A DNA stretch of 64,000 nucleotides from Candidatus Binatia bacterium (GTDB lineage: Bacteria > Desulfobacterota > Binatia > HRBIN30 > BPIQ01), in the NCBI GenBank assembly GCA_026004195.1, contig BPIQ01000003.1, forward strand, positions 248,001 to 312,000. The letters are read 5' to 3'. Numbering within the stretch: position 1 is the first letter of the stretch; each line of letters starts with the position of its first letter. The notes below the pieces were generated by a model that saw nothing but the letters and a program-made list of their open reading frames with translations, made no database searches and was not told the origin of the DNA. Both the position numbers and the translations under genes were made by a program. Positions 27,218-35,949 of this stretch are shown one piece after another.

Positions 27218-27981
27218 ACGTCTCGTTTCCCCACGCTCTCGCCGTCTGGCGACGGAACGCGAGCATGTACCGCCGGACCTGGATGTGGAACATCCTTCCG
27301 AACTTCTTCGAGCCCGTGCTTTACCTCGCCGCGATCGGAATCGGCGTGGGTTCCTACGTCTCCTCGATGGCCGGGATGCCGTACGTGGCCTTTCTCGCCC
27401 CCGGCCTGGTGTGCGTGGCCGCCATGAACGGGGCGAGCTTCGAGGTCACCTACAACGTCTACGTGCGGCTCGAGTACGAGCACGCCTACGAAGCGATGCT
27501 GACGACACCCGTGGGCCCCGACGACATCCTGGCCGGAGAAGTCCTCTGGGCCGTCACGCGGGCCACGATTTACGGCGGCTGCTTCTTTCTCATCGTGGTA
27601 GCGGCCGGCCTGGCTCCGCTGCCGTCGTCGCTGTTCGTCCTCCCGGTCATTCCTCTCTGCGGGCTCCTTTTCGCCACGCTCGGCCTTTCCTTCTCGTTGC
27701 GCATCCCCACGATCGATCTCTTCAGCTTCTATTTCACCCTCTTTCTCACGCCGCTCTTTCTCTTCTCCGACGTCTTCTTTCCCCTCGAAGAGCGGCTTTC
27801 GGGCATCTGGCTCTGGGTAGCGGAAGCACTCCCGCTCCTCCATCCCGTACGCATGGCGCGCCTTTCTTTCCGCGGCGAGTTCGCGCCGGTCGTTCTCTGG
27901 GACCTGATCTACGTCGCGGTGCTCTCCGGCGTGCTCTTCGCTTTCGCCCTACGCGCCTGTCGGACGCGCCTCGGAAGCTGA
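27214..27981 (+). CDS. ABC-2 type permease, NodJ-like
   Basis: 255 aa with six hydrophobic helices. The N-terminus VWRRNASMYRRTWMWNILPNFFEPVLYLAAIGIG and the central YVAFLAPGLVCVAAMNGASFEVTYNVYVRLEYEHAYEAML are close to the NodJ/LptF-like exporters of lipo-oligosaccharides. It overlaps the ATPase gene by four bases. The cargo is unknown. Drug export is an alternative. Confidence 0.85.
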   Translation: MNVSFPHALAVWRRNASMYRRTWMWNILPNFFEPVLYLAAIGIGVGSYVSSMAGMPYVAFLAPGLVCVAAMNGASFEVTYNVYVRLEYEHAYEAMLTTPVGPDDILAGEVLWAVTRATIYGGCFFLIVVAAGLAPLPSSLFVLPVIPLCGLLFATLGLSFSLRIPTIDLFSFYFTLFLTPLFLFSDVFFPLEERLSGIWLWVAEALPLLHPVRMARLSFRGEFAPVVLWDLIYVAVLSGVLFAFALRACRTRLGS

Positions 27982-28068
27982 CAGGTGGCGCCGTCGAGCG
28001 ACCGTGCCATCGGTACCGACGGGCGGCACGCCCGCGCGCGCCTCTACCGGAGGCGCCATCCCGTGGCA

Positions 28069-28668
28069 CTATCCGCGGGCGCGGGGAATCCTGCGGCGCC
28101 GGCTCTGCCGCCGCTTCTCCCGCTCCTCCCAGGAGCGCAGCTCCTCCCGCACCCAATCGCACCAGCGGATCGACTCCTCGAGAAAAAGGATGCCGCGCCG
28201 TAGCGTGAAGTAAGCAAAAAGGACGTCGGGGTCGCCCTTCTCGAAAACCGAGGAAAAGTACTCGCTCTCGTACCGCCGGTAACGTTCGAGGAGCGCCTCG
28301 TAGCCCGAGCGCTCTTCTTCGAGCCTCCGCATCGCCTCCGACAGGGGAAGATGGAAGTAGAAGCGGCATTTGAGGAGCCCCTCGTGCTTCATCTGGAGGG
28401 GCCTGGGAGGCGTGGAAAGCCAGCGGACGAGCTCCGCCTTTCCCTCGGGAGTGATGGAGTAGAGCTTTTTCGTGGGGCGACCCGGCTGCCGGACCTCGCT
28501 GATCGTGACCAGGCCGCGCCGCCGGAGCCGTTTCAGAGTCGGGTAAATCTGACCGTGCCGGGCGTGCCAGTAGTGCGTCATGGAGAGCTCGAAAGCCTTC
28601 GCGAGCTCGTAACCGCTCACGGGTTCCATGGAGCTGATGAGCCCGAGCAAGGCTCCCTCGAGAGACAC
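28069..28668 (-). CDS. PadR family transcriptional regulator
   Basis: 199 aa from GTG 28668, with GGAGGG upstream. N-terminal winged helix (LEGALLGLISSMEPVSGYELAKAFELSMTHYWHARHGQIYPTLKRLRRRGLV) and a C-terminal dimerising helix (EERSGYEALLERYRRYESEY). PadR repressors often control neighbouring transporters; here it is convergent with the NodIJ-type exporter and could regulate it. The tail is Arg-rich. Confidence 0.85.
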   Translation of the reverse strand: MSLEGALLGLISSMEPVSGYELAKAFELSMTHYWHARHGQIYPTLKRLRRRGLVTISEVRQPGRPTKKLYSITPEGKAELVRWLSTPPRPLQMKHEGLLKCRFYFHLPLSEAMRRLEEERSGYEALLERYRRYESEYFSSVFEKGDPDVLFAYFTLRRGILFLEESIRWCDWVREELRSWEEREKRRQSRRRRIPRARG

Positions 28669-28742
28669 GGGTACCCCCTCCCTCCGGGTCGTTCCTAGCC
28701 CAAAGCCCGCGAGCCTGCCAAGGGGAGAGCCCCGAACGTGTG

Positions 28743-29087
28743 TCAACCCCAGAGCCGGGAGAGAACCTCGGGACGGCCGACGTAGACCGAACAGGGGAGG
28801 CTACGCCCCTCGACCAGGACGGGGAGGACGCGTCGCTCGTAAAGGTGCCCCTCGCCTTCGTAGCGGTCGAAAATCCGGAGAGACTCGGCATCCACGCCGA
28901 AGAGGACGACCCCCTCGACCCTGCCGCCCGGCCTCGCAACCACGTACGGGTAGCCGCGCCGAGGCGAGACCTTCTCGTAGTCCGGAAGCACCCCGGGTTT
29001 CCGGGGGAAGCTTTTCCCTACGAGTTCGCGGACGAGCTCCGCGGAAACCAGCGTTCCGTAGACGAAAAGACGACCCGGCTCATCCAT
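28743..29087 (-). CDS. Gamma-glutamylcyclotransferase/AIG2-like protein
   Basis: 114 aa. The start LFVYGTLVSAELV contains the substrate-binding YGTL motif, and the middle has the conserved acid in DRYEGEGHLYERRVLPV. This matches the GGCT/AIG2 (cyclotransferase) fold. Its start overlaps the stop of the next gene upstream (MBL hydrolase) by eight bases. Confidence 0.78.
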   Translation of the reverse strand: MDEPGRLFVYGTLVSAELVRELVGKSFPRKPGVLPDYEKVSPRRGYPYVVARPGGRVEGVVLFGVDAESLRIFDRYEGEGHLYERRVLPVLVEGRSLPCSVYVGRPEVLSRLWG

Positions 29088-29769
29088 AGCCCATGACGCG
29101 GAGAAAATCCTCGAGCCGCTCGAAGCGCAGGAACGGATTCCGCCGTTTTTCCTCGCCGAGGGTGGAATACGGCCTGTCCGCGTAATCGTGGCCCGGGTAG
29201 AGCACGGTGTCGTCCGGAAGTCGCTTGAGCTTGTTCACGAGGCTGTCGTAGAGAGCGGCCGGGTCGCTGCCGGGCAGGTCGACCCTGCCGCAGGAGCCGA
29301 TGAAAAGCGTGTCGCCCGACACGAGCCGATTTCCCACGAGAAAACACTGCGATCCCGGGGTGTGACCGGGAGTGTGGAGAAACAGCACGGGGACGTTCCC
29401 CACCCTGATCTCGTCCCCGCTCTCCACCCGTACGAGGTCGGAATCCGAAAGCCCGGCGATCCGGCGGACGTACGGTGCCTCGGATTTGTGGATGTACACT
29501 TTGACTTTCTGGTCCCGGTCGAGAAGCTCGGCGGCTCCCTGGATGTGGTGGCCCATCAGGTTCCCGCCCAGGTGATCCGGGTGGAAATGCGTGACGAGGG
29601 CGTGGCGCAGCGTCATGTCGTCCGCCTCGAGAACGCGAAGGATCGTGTCGACGTCCCAGGCGGGATCGACCACGGCGGCTTCCCGAGTCTCGGGGTCCCC
29701 GATGAGATAGACGAAGTTCTGCATCGGGCCGAGCTGGAGTTGCCGGAAGTAGAGCGGTTGCGGGTTCAT
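29080..29769 (-). CDS. MBL-fold metallo-hydrolase (glyoxalase II-like)
   Basis: 229 aa beginning MNPQPLYFRQLQLGPMQNFVYLIG. Zinc motif THFHPDHLGG, further His in HTPGHTPGSQ, GDTLFIGSCGRVDLPGSD and PGHDYADRP. These match hydroxyacylglutathione hydrolase and persulfide dioxygenase relatives. The start at 29769 is supported by a four-base overlap with the adenosyltransferase gene; the 36-aa longer frame is not conserved. Confidence 0.88.
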   Translation of the reverse strand: MNPQPLYFRQLQLGPMQNFVYLIGDPETREAAVVDPAWDVDTILRVLEADDMTLRHALVTHFHPDHLGGNLMGHHIQGAAELLDRDQKVKVYIHKSEAPYVRRIAGLSDSDLVRVESGDEIRVGNVPVLFLHTPGHTPGSQCFLVGNRLVSGDTLFIGSCGRVDLPGSDPAALYDSLVNKLKRLPDDTVLYPGHDYADRPYSTLGEEKRRNPFLRFERLEDFLRVMGYG

Positions 29770-30410
29770 CTTCGTTTTCCTCCGGATGCCTCCGAGGGTT
29801 TCTCGGCGGTTTTTGCCGAGCCCTTCCGGCCTCGCTCCCAGAGGAACTCGGGTTCCCCTTGCTGCTTCGAAACCCAACGGGAGAGCACGAAGAGAAAGTC
29901 GCCGAGCCGGTTCACGTAGCGGAGAAGCCGGTCGTCGAGCCCCTCCTCCTCGCGCGCCAGACGCACGATCTCTCGCTCCGCCCGCCGGCAGACCGTGCGC
30001 GCCTGGTGCAGGAACGCCCCCAGCTTCCCCCCACCCGGAAGGACGAAGGAGTCCAGAGGGCCGAGCTCCTTTTGCATCGCGTCGATCGACTCTTCGAAAA
30101 ACCGCACCTCCGCTTCTCCCACCCTGTGCATGCCTTCGTACTCCGCGTCCTTGGGAGTCGCGAGCTCGGCACCCAGGTCGAAGAGTTCGTTCTGAAGGCG
30201 GCGGAGGAGTTCGTCGATCCGGTGGCGAAGCGCAGGGGGCTCGGTGTCCGCGTTGAAGGCCCGGGCGAGCCCCAGAATCGCGTTGAGTTCGTCCACGGTC
30301 CCGTAGGCCGCGATTCGCGTGGAGTCCTTGGGGACCTTCCGGCCGCCGACGAGCGCCGTTTCCCCTCGGTCGCCCGTGCGCGTGTAGACGCGTGTGATGC
30401 GGATCGCCAC
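29766..30410 (-). CDS. ATP:cob(I)alamin adenosyltransferase, PduO-type
   Basis: 214 aa from GTG 30410. Signatures TRTGDRGETALVGG, GTVDELNAILG, SFVLPGG and RTVCRRAEREIV are typical of PduO-type adenosyltransferases, which make coenzyme B12. It overlaps the MBL hydrolase gene by four bases (ATGA). The C-terminus adds a basic tail. Confidence 0.92.
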   Translation of the reverse strand: MAIRITRVYTRTGDRGETALVGGRKVPKDSTRIAAYGTVDELNAILGLARAFNADTEPPALRHRIDELLRRLQNELFDLGAELATPKDAEYEGMHRVGEAEVRFFEESIDAMQKELGPLDSFVLPGGGKLGAFLHQARTVCRRAEREIVRLAREEEGLDDRLLRYVNRLGDFLFVLSRWVSKQQGEPEFLWERGRKGSAKTAEKPSEASGGKRR

Positions 30411-30421
30411 GGGAGTCCCTC

Positions 30422-31525
30422 CTACCCCTCGAAGAAACTCCGGAAAAGCTCCGGCGCCAGGGGTGGAACCCGGGCCGTCGCCAGGTTCTCGCGGACGTGT
30501 TCGGGGCGCTTCATGCCCACGAGCGCCGTCGTGACGCCGGGAGCCGACCGGGCGAACTGAAGGGCGCGTTGCGCGTCCGTCTCGAGGCCCGAAAAGGCGC
30601 GGGCGAGCGCGGTGGGGAGCCCGCGCGAGAGCCGCCCCTGGAGAAGCGGGGCGCTCGTCACCACGGTGAGCCCGAGCCGCGAGGCCGCCTCGAGGGGAGA
30701 GTACCGAGTTCCGTCCACTTCCTGGTTCCGCAGGGTCCAAGCCTCCGGCATCGCGAGATTGAAGGGAAGCTGAACGAACCGGAAGCGGTGCCCCTCCCCC
30801 GCTACCTCGCGTGCGATCGCGACGAGTTCGGCGAGCGAGACGTACTCCCGTGCCTCCGGTTTCGCGCGAAAGGCGTTCCAGGTCGCGACGCCGTACCAGC
30901 GGACGCTGCCGTCGGCGGCGCGATCTTCCATCTCCTCGAAAGCAGCACGGATTCTCCGGGCGAACTCGTCCCGGCCGACTTCCGCGAGCTGCGTCTCCGG
31001 GTTGTGGAGGTAGTAAAGGTCGACGGTGGAAAGACGGAGGTTCCGGAGGCTCGTTTCGAGCTGGTGCCGGAGGTAACGCGGCGTCATGCAATGGCATCCT
31101 GCGACCACGTCTTCGAAGCGCGCGACCCCCGGCCGAACGAACGTCTGCTCGAACCAGGCACGAGCGTCCCTGGGCGGTGCACCGTCGAAGGAAAGGTAAC
31201 CGCCCTTCGTACACACGAAGACTTCTTCTCGGGCCGGTTCGCCGGCCGAGAACATCCTCTCGAGAACCTCTCCGATCACCCGCTCGCTGCGCTGGAAGCG
31301 GTAGTTCACGGCCGTGTCGACCACGTTCGAGCCGCTCTCGAGCGAGAGCCGCAGGGCCTCGGCGTAGAGACGATCCGTCTTCTCGTCGTGCTCGCCCAGG
31401 TAGGTGCCGAGGCCGATCGAGGAAAGGACGAGCCCCTGCCCCGGGCGGAAGTGACCCTCGGCACACCGGGCCGCGAACCGACGTGCGTAACGGGCCGTCC
31501 CCTCGGGCGTCGCCGCGCGATCCAC
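30422..31525 (-). CDS. Aldo/keto reductase
   Basis: 367 aa TIM-barrel oxidoreductase. Catalytic region: SIGLGTYLGEHD, NVVDTAVNYRFQRSERVIGEVL, CTKGGYLSFDG, YYLHNPETQL, and the C-terminal SAPGVTTALVGMKRPEHVREN that lines the nucleotide-binding site. Immediately upstream of the adenosyltransferase gene with an 11-base gap, so perhaps one transcript. The substrate is unknown. Confidence 0.85.
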   Translation of the reverse strand: MDRAATPEGTARYARRFAARCAEGHFRPGQGLVLSSIGLGTYLGEHDEKTDRLYAEALRLSLESGSNVVDTAVNYRFQRSERVIGEVLERMFSAGEPAREEVFVCTKGGYLSFDGAPPRDARAWFEQTFVRPGVARFEDVVAGCHCMTPRYLRHQLETSLRNLRLSTVDLYYLHNPETQLAEVGRDEFARRIRAAFEEMEDRAADGSVRWYGVATWNAFRAKPEAREYVSLAELVAIAREVAGEGHRFRFVQLPFNLAMPEAWTLRNQEVDGTRYSPLEAASRLGLTVVTSAPLLQGRLSRGLPTALARAFSGLETDAQRALQFARSAPGVTTALVGMKRPEHVRENLATARVPPLAPELFRSFFEG

Positions 31526-31591
31526 GCGGGGAGTCTATCAACCGCACGCCCCCGACGAAAGAGAAGGCTCCGGCTTCACCCCGGCGAGCCG

Positions 31592-32035
31592 TCAGGGCCG
31601 GGGGCGGACGGGCACGACGTCGGGCGCCTCGAGAGGGGGTGCCGACACGACGAAGGCCGAAGCCGGTTCGTCCCCGGTGTTGACGAAAAAATGTTCCTTC
31701 CCCGCCGGAACCACCGCCACGTCCCCCGGGTCCATCCGCAACCGTTCCCCTTCCATCCAGAGAACCCCGCTACCGGAGAGCAGGACGACGACGAGGTCCT
31801 GCCGCGCGTGGAAGTGCCTCTCCTCCCGCGAACGCACGTGAACGAGCTGGTAGCCCAGGTGCCCGGTCCGTCCGAGGACCTCGCGCGTGATGTTCTCCGC
31901 CGGTCGGGCCGCTCGCTCGCGCACGAGCGTCGTCGAGACGTAGCTTCCCTCGGGCAAGTGGATCCGCAGCGCCCGGGGCGCGCAGGCCGGGACGACGAAG
32001 AGCCAGAGGATTCCCCCGAGGACCCTTGAACGCAT
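31592..32035 (-). CDS. Cupin-domain lipoprotein
   Basis: 147 aa from ATG 32035. A lipobox (LWLFVVPAC) precedes a cupin barrel: VHVRSREERHFHARQDLVVVLLSGSGVLWMEGERLRMDPGDVAVVPAGKEHFFVNTGDEPA, with the metal-ligand pattern H-x-H...E...H. The start overlaps the divergent TPR gene's ATG by two bases. Exported cupins are often sugar- or ligand-binding; no function can be given. Confidence 0.72.
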   Translation of the reverse strand: MRSRVLGGILWLFVVPACAPRALRIHLPEGSYVSTTLVRERAARPAENITREVLGRTGHLGYQLVHVRSREERHFHARQDLVVVLLSGSGVLWMEGERLRMDPGDVAVVPAGKEHFFVNTGDEPASAFVVSAPPLEAPDVVPVRPRP

Positions 32036-32546
32036 GGTTCCGCGCGCACAGAATAAGCGCGTGGACCCGGAAGAACGCAAGACGAGAGCCATCGCTCTTC
32101 TCGAGCAGGCGTACCGGGCACAGATGGAAGGGCAGCTCGACGACGCCATCCGTCTCTACAAGGCGTCGATCGCTTACCACCCCACGGCCGAGGCCCACAC
32201 CTTCCTCGGCTGGACCTACAGCTTCCAGGACCGGATCGAAGAAGCCATCGAGGAGTGCAAGAAGGCCATCGAGATCGACCCCGATTTCGGCAACCCGTAC
32301 AACGACATCGGCTCCTACCTCATCCGGCTCGGAAAGCTCGACGAGGCCATCCCCTGGCTCGAGCGCGCCATCGAAGCACCCCGGTACGAACCCCGTCACT
32401 ACCCCCATTGCAACCTCGGACGGATCTACTTCGCGAAGGGGATGCTCCAGCGCGCGATCGAGGAATTCGAAAAGGCGCTCGCGATCGAGCCGAACTACCC
32501 GTTCGCGCGAGCCGCCCTCGAAGCCCTCCGCCGGCGGCTCCACTGA
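32034..32546 (+). CDS. TPR-repeat protein
   Basis: 170 aa. Three or more tetratricopeptide units (AHTFLGWTYSFQDRIEEAIEECKKAIEIDPDF, NPYNDIGSYLIRLGKLDEAIPWLERAIEAP, HCNLGRIYFAKGMLQRAIEEFEKALAIEPNY). ATG 32034 overlaps the divergent gene's start. A GTG at 32059 (then DPEERKTRA) is a plausible alternative that would leave a 23-base gap. Protein-protein adaptor, partner unknown. Confidence 0.8.
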   Translation: MVPRAQNKRVDPEERKTRAIALLEQAYRAQMEGQLDDAIRLYKASIAYHPTAEAHTFLGWTYSFQDRIEEAIEECKKAIEIDPDFGNPYNDIGSYLIRLGKLDEAIPWLERAIEAPRYEPRHYPHCNLGRIYFAKGMLQRAIEEFEKALAIEPNYPFARAALEALRRRLH

Positions 32547-32695
32547 GCACGCGGCGTTTCGGCAAAGCCCAAAACTCCGGCTCGGGACGTTGGCCCTTGA
32601 CGGCGGGTCCGGTCGGGCTTATGCGGGGTTCTGTCCTTCCCCCCGGAAAAAGCCGCTGCCTCCGCGTGGTTCTCGAAACGGAGGAGGTGTCTTCG

Positions 32696-33106
32696 ATGGC
32701 GGAAAAGAAACGGAAAGAAACGCCCCCGGCGCGACGACAGGGACGCAGCGGTTCCTCCCGCAGGGCGCTTCTCGGGGTCGCCTCGGTCCCGAACGTAGCC
32801 CGTCGCCTGGGCTTTCGGATCGGCGGGTGGCCGCGCTCCCTCGAGCTCGGCGGAACCCGGGCTGCACGGTTCGCGAGAAGCGTCCTCCGGCAGGTCGAAC
32901 GAACGCTCGGCTCCCTTCCCGAGAGGATCGGACTCCTCTCCCGGAGCGAGCTCGGGCGACTCGAGCGGAGAGTACGAACGCTCGAGAAGAAAGTGGGCGA
33001 CCTCGCATCGCAGGGCCCGCAGCGTCGCGGCCCGCTGGCGGCGGAAGTCAAGGCCGGGAGCCCGGCGGCCCGGACAGCGTCGCGTCCCGGAGGCACCGCG
33101 ACCTGA
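32696..33106 (+). CDS. Hypothetical basic coiled-coil protein, 136 aa
   Basis: ATG 32696 is preceded by GGAGGAGG. The N-terminus is Lys/Arg-rich (MAEKKRKETPPARRQGR), the middle is amphipathic (VPNVARRLGFRIGG), and the C-terminal half has a short coiled coil (SELGRLERRVRTLEKKVGDL). This resembles small phasin- or granule-associated-type proteins, but I do not recognise a family. It overlaps no other supported gene. Confidence 0.5.
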   Translation: MAEKKRKETPPARRQGRSGSSRRALLGVASVPNVARRLGFRIGGWPRSLELGGTRAARFARSVLRQVERTLGSLPERIGLLSRSELGRLERRVRTLEKKVGDLASQGPQRRGPLAAEVKAGSPAARTASRPGGTAT

Positions 33107-33193
33107 GGTCGGACGCCCGTTCGAGCGACGACGGACCGCTCCGGACGGGACCGATTCTAGCCTCGCGCCACGGGGCGTGCTAAAGAGCGGCCC

Positions 33194-33925
33194 ATGGTCG
33201 CACCACGGATCGGAACGTCGGGGTACGCGTACAAGGAGTGGAAGGGAGCTTTCTACCCGGAAGACCTCCCCGACGAGAAGTTCCTCGCCTACTACGCGCA
33301 ACACTTCGACACGGTCGAGATCAACTACAGTTTCTACCGGATGCCGACGGTGCGGCAGCTCCAGGCCTGGGCCAAGGAGACACCCGACGGCTTCCTCTTC
33401 ACGCTGAAAGCCCCGCGCCGCATCACGCACGACATGCGTCTCCGCGATGCCGGCGAGGCCGTCACGCACTTCTGCGAGGTGGCGAGCGCACTGAAGGGCA
33501 AACTCGGCGTCCTTCTCTTCCAGCTTCCCCCGTTTCTCAGAAAGGACACGGCCCGGCTGGAGGACTTCCTTCACCAGCTTCCCGAAGGCTTCCGCACCGC
33601 CTTCGAGTTTCGCAACCCCACCTGGTTCGACGACGAAGTCTACGACTGCCTCCACCGATTCGACGTGGCGCTCTGCGTCACGGAAAACGAGCAGCGGGAC
33701 ACTCCCTGCGAGCGGACCGCCACGTTCGGCTACTTTCGGCTCCGCCGACCCGAGTACACCGACGAAGATCTCGCGGCTTGGGCGCGGAGGCTCGAGGAAC
33801 TCGGGAGGGGGTGGACCGACGCTTTCGTCTACTTCAAGCACGAGGACGAGGGCAGGGGCGCACGACTCGCGGCCAAGCTCCGCGCTCTTGTCGGGAGTCC
33901 GGAACGCGTCTCCGCCGAAGCCTGA
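33194..33925 (+). CDS. DUF72-family protein (YecE-like)
   Basis: 243 aa. IGTSGYAYKEWKGAFYPEDLP, FDTVEINYSFYRMPTVRQLQAWAKETPDGFLFTLKAPRRITHD, LLFQLPPFLRKDTARLEDFL and AFEFRNPTWF are diagnostic of DUF72 (TIM-barrel, YecE). Function unknown; relatives are conserved widely. ATG 33194 begins the conserved segment. Confidence 0.93.
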   Translation: MVAPRIGTSGYAYKEWKGAFYPEDLPDEKFLAYYAQHFDTVEINYSFYRMPTVRQLQAWAKETPDGFLFTLKAPRRITHDMRLRDAGEAVTHFCEVASALKGKLGVLLFQLPPFLRKDTARLEDFLHQLPEGFRTAFEFRNPTWFDDEVYDCLHRFDVALCVTENEQRDTPCERTATFGYFRLRRPEYTDEDLAAWARRLEELGRGWTDAFVYFKHEDEGRGARLAAKLRALVGSPERVSAEA

Positions 33926-33936
33926 AACGCCCCCGC

Positions 33937-34590
33937 ATGCTGCCGACGCAGGAGACGAACTTTCCCGCCGCTCCGCTCGTCCGCCCGCGAACGTGGAACC
34001 CCTTCCCCTGGGTCCGTTACCTCTACGACTGGGTGCTTCACTGGGCGGCGACACCCTACGGGGTGGCCGCGCTCGGGGTTCTCGCGTTCGCCGAGGCGTC
34101 CTTCTTTCCCGTGCCGCCCGACGTCCTCCTCGTCGCCCTCTGCCTCGCGTCGCCCCGCCGCTCGCTCTGGTTCGCGACCGTTTGTTCCGTCACGTCCGTC
34201 GTCGGGGGCATCGGCGGCTATCTCATCGGGGCTTTCGTGTGGGAACAGGTGAGACCTTTCTTCTTCGCGTACGTCTTCAGCCCTTCGACGTTCGAGCGCG
34301 TGGCAAACCTCTACCGGGAAAACGCGCTGGCCGCCGTCTTCACGGCGGGCCTCACGCCGATCCCCTACAAGGTCTTCACGATCGCGGCAGGCGTCTGCGA
34401 CGTGAACTTCCCGGTGTTCGTCGTGGCCTCCGTGTTCGGGCGCTCGCTCCGCTTTTTCGCCGTTGCCGGTCTCATCCGGCTTTTCGGCCCTCCGATCAAG
34501 GACTTCATCGACCGTTACTTCAACTTGCTCACGGTCGCCTTCACCGTTCTGCTCGTGGGCGGCTTTTTCGTGGTGCGTTACCTCCTCTGA
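33937..34590 (+). CDS. VTT/DedA-family membrane protein (YqaA-like)
   Basis: 217 aa integral membrane protein, with several hydrophobic helices and the conserved AEASFFPVPPDVLLVALCLASPRRS and GLTPIPYKVFTIAAGV segments of the SNARE-associated/VTT (DedA) group, possible lipid scramblases. It starts 11 bases after the DUF72 gene. Confidence 0.87.
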   Translation: MLPTQETNFPAAPLVRPRTWNPFPWVRYLYDWVLHWAATPYGVAALGVLAFAEASFFPVPPDVLLVALCLASPRRSLWFATVCSVTSVVGGIGGYLIGAFVWEQVRPFFFAYVFSPSTFERVANLYRENALAAVFTAGLTPIPYKVFTIAAGVCDVNFPVFVVASVFGRSLRFFAVAGLIRLFGPPIKDFIDRYFNLLTVAFTVLLVGGFFVVRYLL

Positions 34591-34749
34591 CCGCGGCTTT
34601 CGGAGCCTCGGGTCGAATCCCGAGGGCCGGAACGCCCCCGGGCTGCCGGCCGAGCACGACCGAACGAGCTTCCCCCGCCCGGGAGCGGGGAAATCCGAGA
34701 GCCCGTTTCGGCAGTCCGCGAGGGTGAACGCCGGCCCGGAATCCGGGAC

Positions 34750-35100
34750 TCAGCTCTCTGTGTCGTCCTCCTCGCTCCGGAGCTGCCGCTTCCAGTCGAG
34801 CACCCGGGCCTTTGCAGCCCACGCCTCCGCCTCTTCGATGTCCCCCTTGGCCTGGTAGAAGCGAGAGAGGTTCGTGTAGGCCAGGGGGTCGTCGGGGTCG
34901 AGCTCGAGGAGCTTTTTCCCGGCTTCGATGGCCTCGTCGAAAAGCTCCTTTTCGGCCAGCGCCATCGCGAGTCCGTGCCACGCGTCGACGTACTTCTCGT
35001 CGAGGGCGATGGCGCGCCGGTAGAGCTCGATCGCCTCGTCGAGACGGTCTTCGGCCACGAGATCGACGGCCCGATTGTAGAGATCTTCCTTTTTTTCCAT
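34750..35100 (-). CDS. TPR-repeat protein, 116 aa
   Basis: Compact helical-repeat protein: MEKKEDLYNRAVDLVAEDRLDEAIELYRRAIALDEKYVDAWHGLAMALAEKELFDEAIEAGKKLLELDPDDPLAYTNLSRFYQAKGDIEEAEAWAAKARVLD. Two and a half TPR units. Soluble, no signal. Its neighbours do not suggest a partner. Confidence 0.82.
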   Translation of the reverse strand: MEKKEDLYNRAVDLVAEDRLDEAIELYRRAIALDEKYVDAWHGLAMALAEKELFDEAIEAGKKLLELDPDDPLAYTNLSRFYQAKGDIEEAEAWAAKARVLDWKRQLRSEEDDTES

Positions 35101-35109
35101 CGGCCTCCC

Positions 35110-35700
35110 TCAGCGGCACACGACGACGGCCCCTTTTTCTTCGACCCGGCGGCGGCAACCCCGGAACGTGGCCTCGGCTCGGTAAGGCCTGCCATTCCCG
35201 TTCTCGCGTGCCTCGAGGACGACACGCACCGGGGCTGCCACCGAGGGGAGTTTCTCCGCGCGGGCGAAAAGGCGTGCCGTCACGTTGGCGCTCCCGTCCC
35301 GCCCGTACTGCACGCGGACGATTCCCGCCTCGCCCCGGAAAGAGTCCACGCCTCCCGTGCACCGGCCTCCTCGCGAGCGCGCACAACGAGGGGCGGGACA
35401 CGGAGGGAGCTCCACACGGAACACGGAGCCATCGGCACCTCGCGCCTCGAGACGCAGCGGCAGATCGAGAAGCCCGGTGGCGGTCGCACGTTTTTCCGCC
35501 TGAGTGCCCCGTTCGGCGCAGCGCTCCGGCTTCCTGCAGCGCTGTGCCGCGTACACGAAGAGAAGCCGCTTTTCCGCCGCGTCGTAGACGATCTTCATTT
35601 GTTTGGGGCGCTCGCAGGGAACGGGATCGGAGGCGCGGGCGGCACCGAGCGCAAGACACGAGAGCACGGCCGCCGAAAGCAAACCCCCGCGGAATCCCAC
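35110..35700 (-). CDS. Exported hypothetical protein, Cys-containing
   Basis: 196 aa with a signal peptide (GGLLSAAVLSCLALGAARA). The mature protein has about eight cysteines (CRKPERCAE, PPCPAPRCARSRGGRCTGG, FRGCRRR, VVCR) and beta-rich segments. Unrecognised; probably periplasmic with disulfides. Nine bases separate it from the TPR gene downstream. Confidence 0.6.
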   Translation of the reverse strand: MGFRGGLLSAAVLSCLALGAARASDPVPCERPKQMKIVYDAAEKRLLFVYAAQRCRKPERCAERGTQAEKRATATGLLDLPLRLEARGADGSVFRVELPPCPAPRCARSRGGRCTGGVDSFRGEAGIVRVQYGRDGSANVTARLFARAEKLPSVAAPVRVVLEARENGNGRPYRAEATFRGCRRRVEEKGAVVVCR

Positions 35701-35773
35701 GCCGACGAGGATGGCACATCCCGGCCCCGTTGCCTAGGACGGATGCGCCACGCATGGCCACGGCCAGGGGGAG

Positions 35774-35888
35774 GGACGCGCTCCGTCGCGTCCGGGGCGG
35801 GGCGGGGATACGGTCGTTCGTGTTCGGCCACGCACGACGGTACCGAACGTGGCCACGGCCACCCGGAGGGACGCGCTCCGTCGCGTCC
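35774..35888. repeat. REP-like hairpin cluster C (two copies)
   Basis: Two copies of the same dispersed hairpin at 35774-35793 and 35869-35888 (GGACGCG, loop CTCCGT, CGCGTCC) between divergent genes. A degenerate relative (GGCCACG ... CGTGGCC) sits between them near 35826-35855. The same element occurs near 2.9 kb and 23.1-23.5 kb. Confidence 0.75.
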
Positions 35889-35949
35889 CGGGGGATGGGA
35901 GAATCTGGCGGCAAAAGTACCCGCGGGCTAAAGTTCCGCACCGAGCCCC

